From assembly GCA_013298325.1 (NCBI GenBank), contig JAAFHJ010000187.1, positions 1-8,503 of the forward strand: 8,503 nucleotides of DNA. Reading direction: 5' to 3'. A program made the translations under genes and the position numbers. Below are positions 6,596 through 8,503 of this stretch, piece after piece. Every line of letters starts with the position of its first letter. Position 1 is the first letter of the stretch. The notes below the pieces were generated by a model that saw nothing but the letters and a program-made list of their open reading frames with translations, was not told where the DNA came from and searched no databases. Origin of the DNA: Myxococcales bacterium (GTDB lineage: Bacteria; Myxococcota_A; Polyangia; Polyangiales; Polyangiaceae).

Positions 6596-7042
6596 ATGAC
6601 CACCGAAGACGACCTCGAAACCATCGAGCGGGAAAACGCCACTACGGGCGCCCTTCTCCGCCGCATCGACGAACGCGTCGCCAGCGTCGCCGGAACGTGC
6701 CGCGACATTGTCGACGAACTCGCGCGCGTGGGTACCGCCCTTATCGCGATTGAGACGTGGAAGGCGTCGGCGGAACTGCGCATCAGCGTGCTTGAACGGG
6801 ACGCTGCGGAACTCCGTAGCGACGTGCGCACGCTTCGCGCTGCCGCAGAACGTCGCTCGTCGCTTCATTCTCTGAGCGACGCTGCGGAAGAGGCGGAAAA
6901 GAGCGCCATTCTGCGCGCCCTCAAAGAGTCGCGCCTCGAACACGAGAAGTCGCGGAAGCGACTCGCGCTCCAAAACCTCGTGGCATTCATCGTGATCGTC
7001 GCGGGCATCGTCCTTCGAACGGTCCTTTTCGGAGGTCACTGA
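6596..7042 (+). CDS. Coiled-coil protein with C-terminal membrane anchor, possible lysis/envelope protein
   Basis: A 148-residue protein. Residues 1-120 are highly charged and helical with heptad-like spacing of hydrophobics (for example ERVASVAGTCRDIVDELARV and LERDAAELRSDVRTLRAA), suggesting a long coiled coil. Residues 124-140 (ALQNLVAFIVIVAGIVL) form one transmembrane segment preceded by KSRKR, leaving a short tail, so the coiled coil should be cytoplasmic. This is the layout of XhlA-type haemolysin/lysis proteins of phages, though those are usually shorter and I cannot claim homology. CGGAGA (6583-6588) precedes the ATG by 7 nt; this gene follows the only clear gap (36 nt) in the cluster and stands next to another membrane protein. 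It may be a holin partner or membrane anchor. No enzymatic motif. Confidence 0.65.
   Translation: MTTEDDLETIERENATTGALLRRIDERVASVAGTCRDIVDELARVGTALIAIETWKASAELRISVLERDAAELRSDVRTLRAAAERRSSLHSLSDAAEEAEKSAILRALKESRLEHEKSRKRLALQNLVAFIVIVAGIVLRTVLFGGH
7031..7036 (+). promoter_or_regulatory. Strong Shine-Dalgarno GGAGGT
   Basis: GGAGGT lies 8 nt before the ATG at 7045, inside the end of the preceding gene. It is the strongest ribosome site in the window and fixes the start of the next gene; it also suggests that this membrane protein is made at high level relative to its coupled neighbours. Confidence 0.7.
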
Positions 7043-7044
7043 CC

Positions 7045-7761
7045 ATGCACGAACTCATTCAATGGGCGAAAGACCACCCGGTCTACGCCACGTCACTAGC
7101 CTATCTCCTGATCGGCGCCCTTGGCGAGTTGGGCCAAGCCCTCACCGCCGACTACCCCCGCGCCGCTAAGTTTTTCGCCGGGCTTTCGCGCTTCGGCACC
7201 GCGCTGTTCTCAATGTACCGCCTCGCGGCTCCGAAGCCCGCGGTTCCCGACGCCCCCGATAGCGAGCCGTCCACCAAGGACCTAGGCCGACGCACCGACG
7301 AGCGAGGGTCCGCCCTTCTCGACTTCGTGGGAAGCCTCGGATTCCTCGGAATCGTCGTCGTTTTGATTGTCCTATTGGGCGGATGCGTCCCCGCGAAAGA
7401 CGCCATGGCACAGCGACGCGCGACCGCACGCGGGACCGTCCTCGTTCTCGCCGAAGCGGTGCGTGTGGCTGACGAAGCGTGCGCCGCGCGCGCCACGGCG
7501 ACCAAAGATCTCGCCCTCGCCGAGACGTGCGCCCAGGCCTACAGCGACGCGCGAATCGGGGCCATCACTGCCGCCGCTGCCGTTGATGCATGGGACGCGG
7601 GCAGCAAAGCGGGCGTCGTGTGTGGCGTCGCTAGCGCCTCGAAAAACCTTGGGAATATCACGGCCGCATTGCGCAAAGCGGGCCTCGGTGTCCCCGCCAT
7701 CGTCGACGACGCCGTGCGCCTCGTCGGCCTCCTGTTTGCCGCCGAAGGGACGTGCCAGTGA
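7045..7761 (+). CDS. Two-part membrane protein: holin-like N-terminus and lipobox-containing exported domain
   Basis: I do not recognise a family. The 238 residues split in two. Residues 1-62 have weakly hydrophobic helices (VYATSLAYLLIGALGEL, then AAKFFAGLSRFGTALFSMY), a small-holin-like start. A proline/acidic linker (63-80) leads to GRRTDERGS and a strong transmembrane stretch, GFLGIVVVLIVLLGG (99-113), ending in the lipobox-like LGGC with Cys114. Charge distribution puts 114-238 outside the cytoplasm; that region is Ala-rich, helical and has four more cysteines (146, 162, 193, 237). This suits a periplasmic, disulphide-linked or lipid-anchored domain, as in some outer-membrane spanins, but the lipobox lies far from the N terminus. 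An in-frame GTG at 7327 could start a lipoprotein but has no good ribosome site and no basic n-region. A fusion of holin and lipoprotein genes is possible. Lysis is inference; no endolysin is nearby. Confidence 0.6.
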   Translation: MHELIQWAKDHPVYATSLAYLLIGALGELGQALTADYPRAAKFFAGLSRFGTALFSMYRLAAPKPAVPDAPDSEPSTKDLGRRTDERGSALLDFVGSLGFLGIVVVLIVLLGGCVPAKDAMAQRRATARGTVLVLAEAVRVADEACAARATATKDLALAETCAQAYSDARIGAITAAAAVDAWDAGSKAGVVCGVASASKNLGNITAALRKAGLGVPAIVDDAVRLVGLLFAAEGTCQ

Positions 7762-8051
7762 TCGGACGCACCGTCCACTACCGGCTCCCCGATGAGGTCG
7801 TTCTCGCGGGCGATGGCTCCTACGTCAAGGATCGAATTCGCCCTGCGATCGTCGTGCGCATCATCGGCAAGACGTCGATTCTGCACGTCTTCTTGGACCC
7901 TGCCGCCGACCGCGACGTCAGCGCCGCCGATTACGTCGTGCGGTCCGCCTCCGAAGGCGTCGGCGTCGGACAGTGGCGCGCCATCGCCCAGATCCATCAT
8001 CGCGAAACCCTCGCCGACGTCGAAGCCGAACTCTCCGCAGGTGCCCAATGA
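7758..8051 (+). CDS. Small conserved-type phage protein (VHY-LPD N-terminus), beta-barrel-like
   Basis: A 97-residue protein. The start GRTVHYRLPDE (3-13), then RIRPAIVVRIIG, ILHVFLDP and GQWRAI, matches the pattern of a small phage protein often seen in tailed-phage and prophage genomes ('G..VHY.lpd...rpAivv.v......l.VF.d'), of unknown function and probably a small beta barrel. The GTG at 7758 is chosen because it makes a 4-nt GTGA overlap with the preceding gene and has AAGGGA (7745-7750) at 7-nt spacing; an upstream in-frame GTG at 7752 is less well placed. The stop overlaps the next ATG. The C-terminal HRETLADVEAELSAGAQ is a helix. A structural or regulatory role is not readable. Confidence 0.62.
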   Translation: MIGRTVHYRLPDEVVLAGDGSYVKDRIRPAIVVRIIGKTSILHVFLDPAADRDVSAADYVVRSASEGVGVGQWRAIAQIHHRETLADVEAELSAGAQ

Positions 8052-8254
8052 ACCTCGAATCCGTCGCCCTCGCCATCCTTGAGCAATCCGTGGCCCTCGC
8101 CCCCTCGCTCGCGCGCATCGTCCGCGCGGGCGCAGAGGCGCTGCCTGACGAGCCGATCTCGCCGCGCATCCTGATGCGCCTTCCCGCCGACGGCGCAAGC
8201 GCCAAGGCCGCCGCTGACCTTCGAGCCCTCGCCGCCGCGGAGAACAATCAATGA
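8048..8254 (+). CDS. Hypothetical 68-residue helical protein
   Basis: Unrecognised. It is short, Ala/Leu-rich and predicted largely helical (ESVALAILEQSVALAPSLAR, 4-23; KAAADLRALAAAEN, 53-66), with PDEPISPRI between. The hydrophobic residues are interrupted by charges, so I do not call it a membrane segment, although an amphipathic helix is plausible. AGG at 8039-8041 gives a weak ribosome site at 6 nt. Both ends are 4-nt ATGA overlaps, which is the main support for it being real. The ATG at 8048 is preferred to upstream starts inside the preceding gene. Confidence 0.55.
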   Translation: MNLESVALAILEQSVALAPSLARIVRAGAEALPDEPISPRILMRLPADGASAKAAADLRALAAAENNQ

Positions 8255-8503
8255 GTACGACCAAGAAGCATACCCTCTCGGATGGCACCTCGCCGATCGT
8301 CACCGCGGACGACGCAGGCGGGCACCGCCCCGAGTTCGTCCCCGTTGACCGAGACGGCAACGTCATCGCCGCCGGTGGCGGAGGGGGTGGGGCATCTGGC
8401 TCTGTCACTGCGGCGGGCGTCAACGGGAGCCTCGCGCAGGCCGTCCAGGGCATCAACGGCGGCGTGGCAATGCCGATCTCCGCCGCAGATCGGAAGAGCG
8501 GCG
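8251..8503 (+). CDS. Start of a phage structural protein, cut by the window end (partial)
   Basis: An ATG in a 4-nt overlap, with CGGAG (8238-8242) 8 nt upstream, opens a reading frame that runs off the right edge. The N terminus HTLSDGTSPIVTADDAGGHR is followed by PEFVPVDRDGNVIAA, six consecutive Gly residues, and GSLAQAVQGINGGVAMPIS. The last segment fits the 'aQavQGv.GGvp.Pvs' pattern found in phage tail and decoration proteins of GC-rich hosts, and the first part echoes the 'dG...P...d..G...V' segment of the 3164-3655 protein. This suggests a new structural gene, perhaps opening a second fibre/decoration block. Residues from about 8487 onward are encoded by probable adapter sequence and should be disregarded. 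Confidence 0.6.
   Translation, partial: MSTTKKHTLSDGTSPIVTADDAGGHRPEFVPVDRDGNVIAAGGGGGGASGSVTAAGVNGSLAQAVQGINGGVAMPISAADRKSG
8487..8503 (+). other. Probable Illumina sequencing adapter remnant at contig end
   Basis: The last 17 bases start with AGATCGGAAGAGC (8487-8499), identical to the 13-base core common to Illumina TruSeq and older paired-end adapters. The next two bases, GG, also fit the older paired-end version as I remember it; the final CG does not. A chance 13-base match exactly at the end of the sequence is unlikely. The bases can be read in frame as coding, but this is probably coincidental. Confidence 0.8.

Noticed and set aside
7283..7380. RGSALLDF plus hydrophobic stretch resembling TadE-like pilin starts
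   Set aside because: The stretch lies mid-protein, ends in a lipobox-like LGGC, and no pilus genes are near; the resemblance is a short basic-plus-hydrophobic pattern.
7539..8456. Long minus-strand open frame (305 codons) across three genes
   Set aside because: It spans several + strand genes joined by ATGA/GTGA overlaps, is low in sequence complexity and has no recognisable motif.
1..8503. CRISPR array, tRNA, rRNA or insertion sequence
   Set aside because: No regularly spaced repeats with spacers, no cloverleaf-like sequence, no transposase motif or terminal inverted repeats were seen, and there is no gene-free stretch over 120 bases.

Overview
The window reads as a piece of a tailed-phage or prophage genome from a very GC-rich host. 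It is about two-thirds G+C by eye, third codon positions are strongly C/G, and every supported gene is on the + strand. The contractile-tail (myovirus-type) assignment rests on three adjacent genes: a GPW/gp25-type baseplate wedge protein, a P2 gpJ-type baseplate protein, and a gene in the position and size range of P2 gpI. Lipobox-like sequences in two genes suggest a host envelope where lipoproteins matter, probably a Gram-negative. The exact host cannot be named from this sequence.

Layout. Positions 1-119 are a leader with a possible end of an upstream gene, a short inverted repeat and three GGTGGC repeats exactly 10 bp apart. Positions 120-2223 are the baseplate block (gp25-like, J-like, gpI-position protein). 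Positions 2227-5019 hold three beta-rich probable fibre or decoration proteins; the third carries an IPT/TIG domain followed by a probable lectin-like (LamG/concanavalin-fold) domain. A 97-residue orphan (5016-5309) follows, then an SGNH-type esterase (5306-6559) with a lipoprotein-like N terminus and a second possible start. Positions 6596-7761 carry two membrane proteins: a coiled-coil, tail-anchored protein and a holin-like/lipobox protein with a cysteine-containing exported domain. Positions 7758-8254 carry two small phage proteins. From 8251 a new structural gene begins and runs off the right edge.

The genes are packed like one transcript. Most junctions are 1-4 nt overlaps (TAATG, ATGA, GTGA) or gaps of 1-3 nt; the only real gap is 36 nt before 6596. 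This suggests translational coupling. The likely division of labour is: baseplate assembly, then receptor-binding or decoration proteins and an esterase acting on surface glycans, then envelope proteins that may belong to lysis or host-envelope modification. No endolysin, terminase, capsid, sheath, tape-measure or integrase gene is visible here.

Caution on the right edge. The last 17 bases begin with the 13-base Illumina adapter core AGATCGGAAGAGC. They are probably sequencing adapter, not genome, so the last residues of the final gene should not be trusted.
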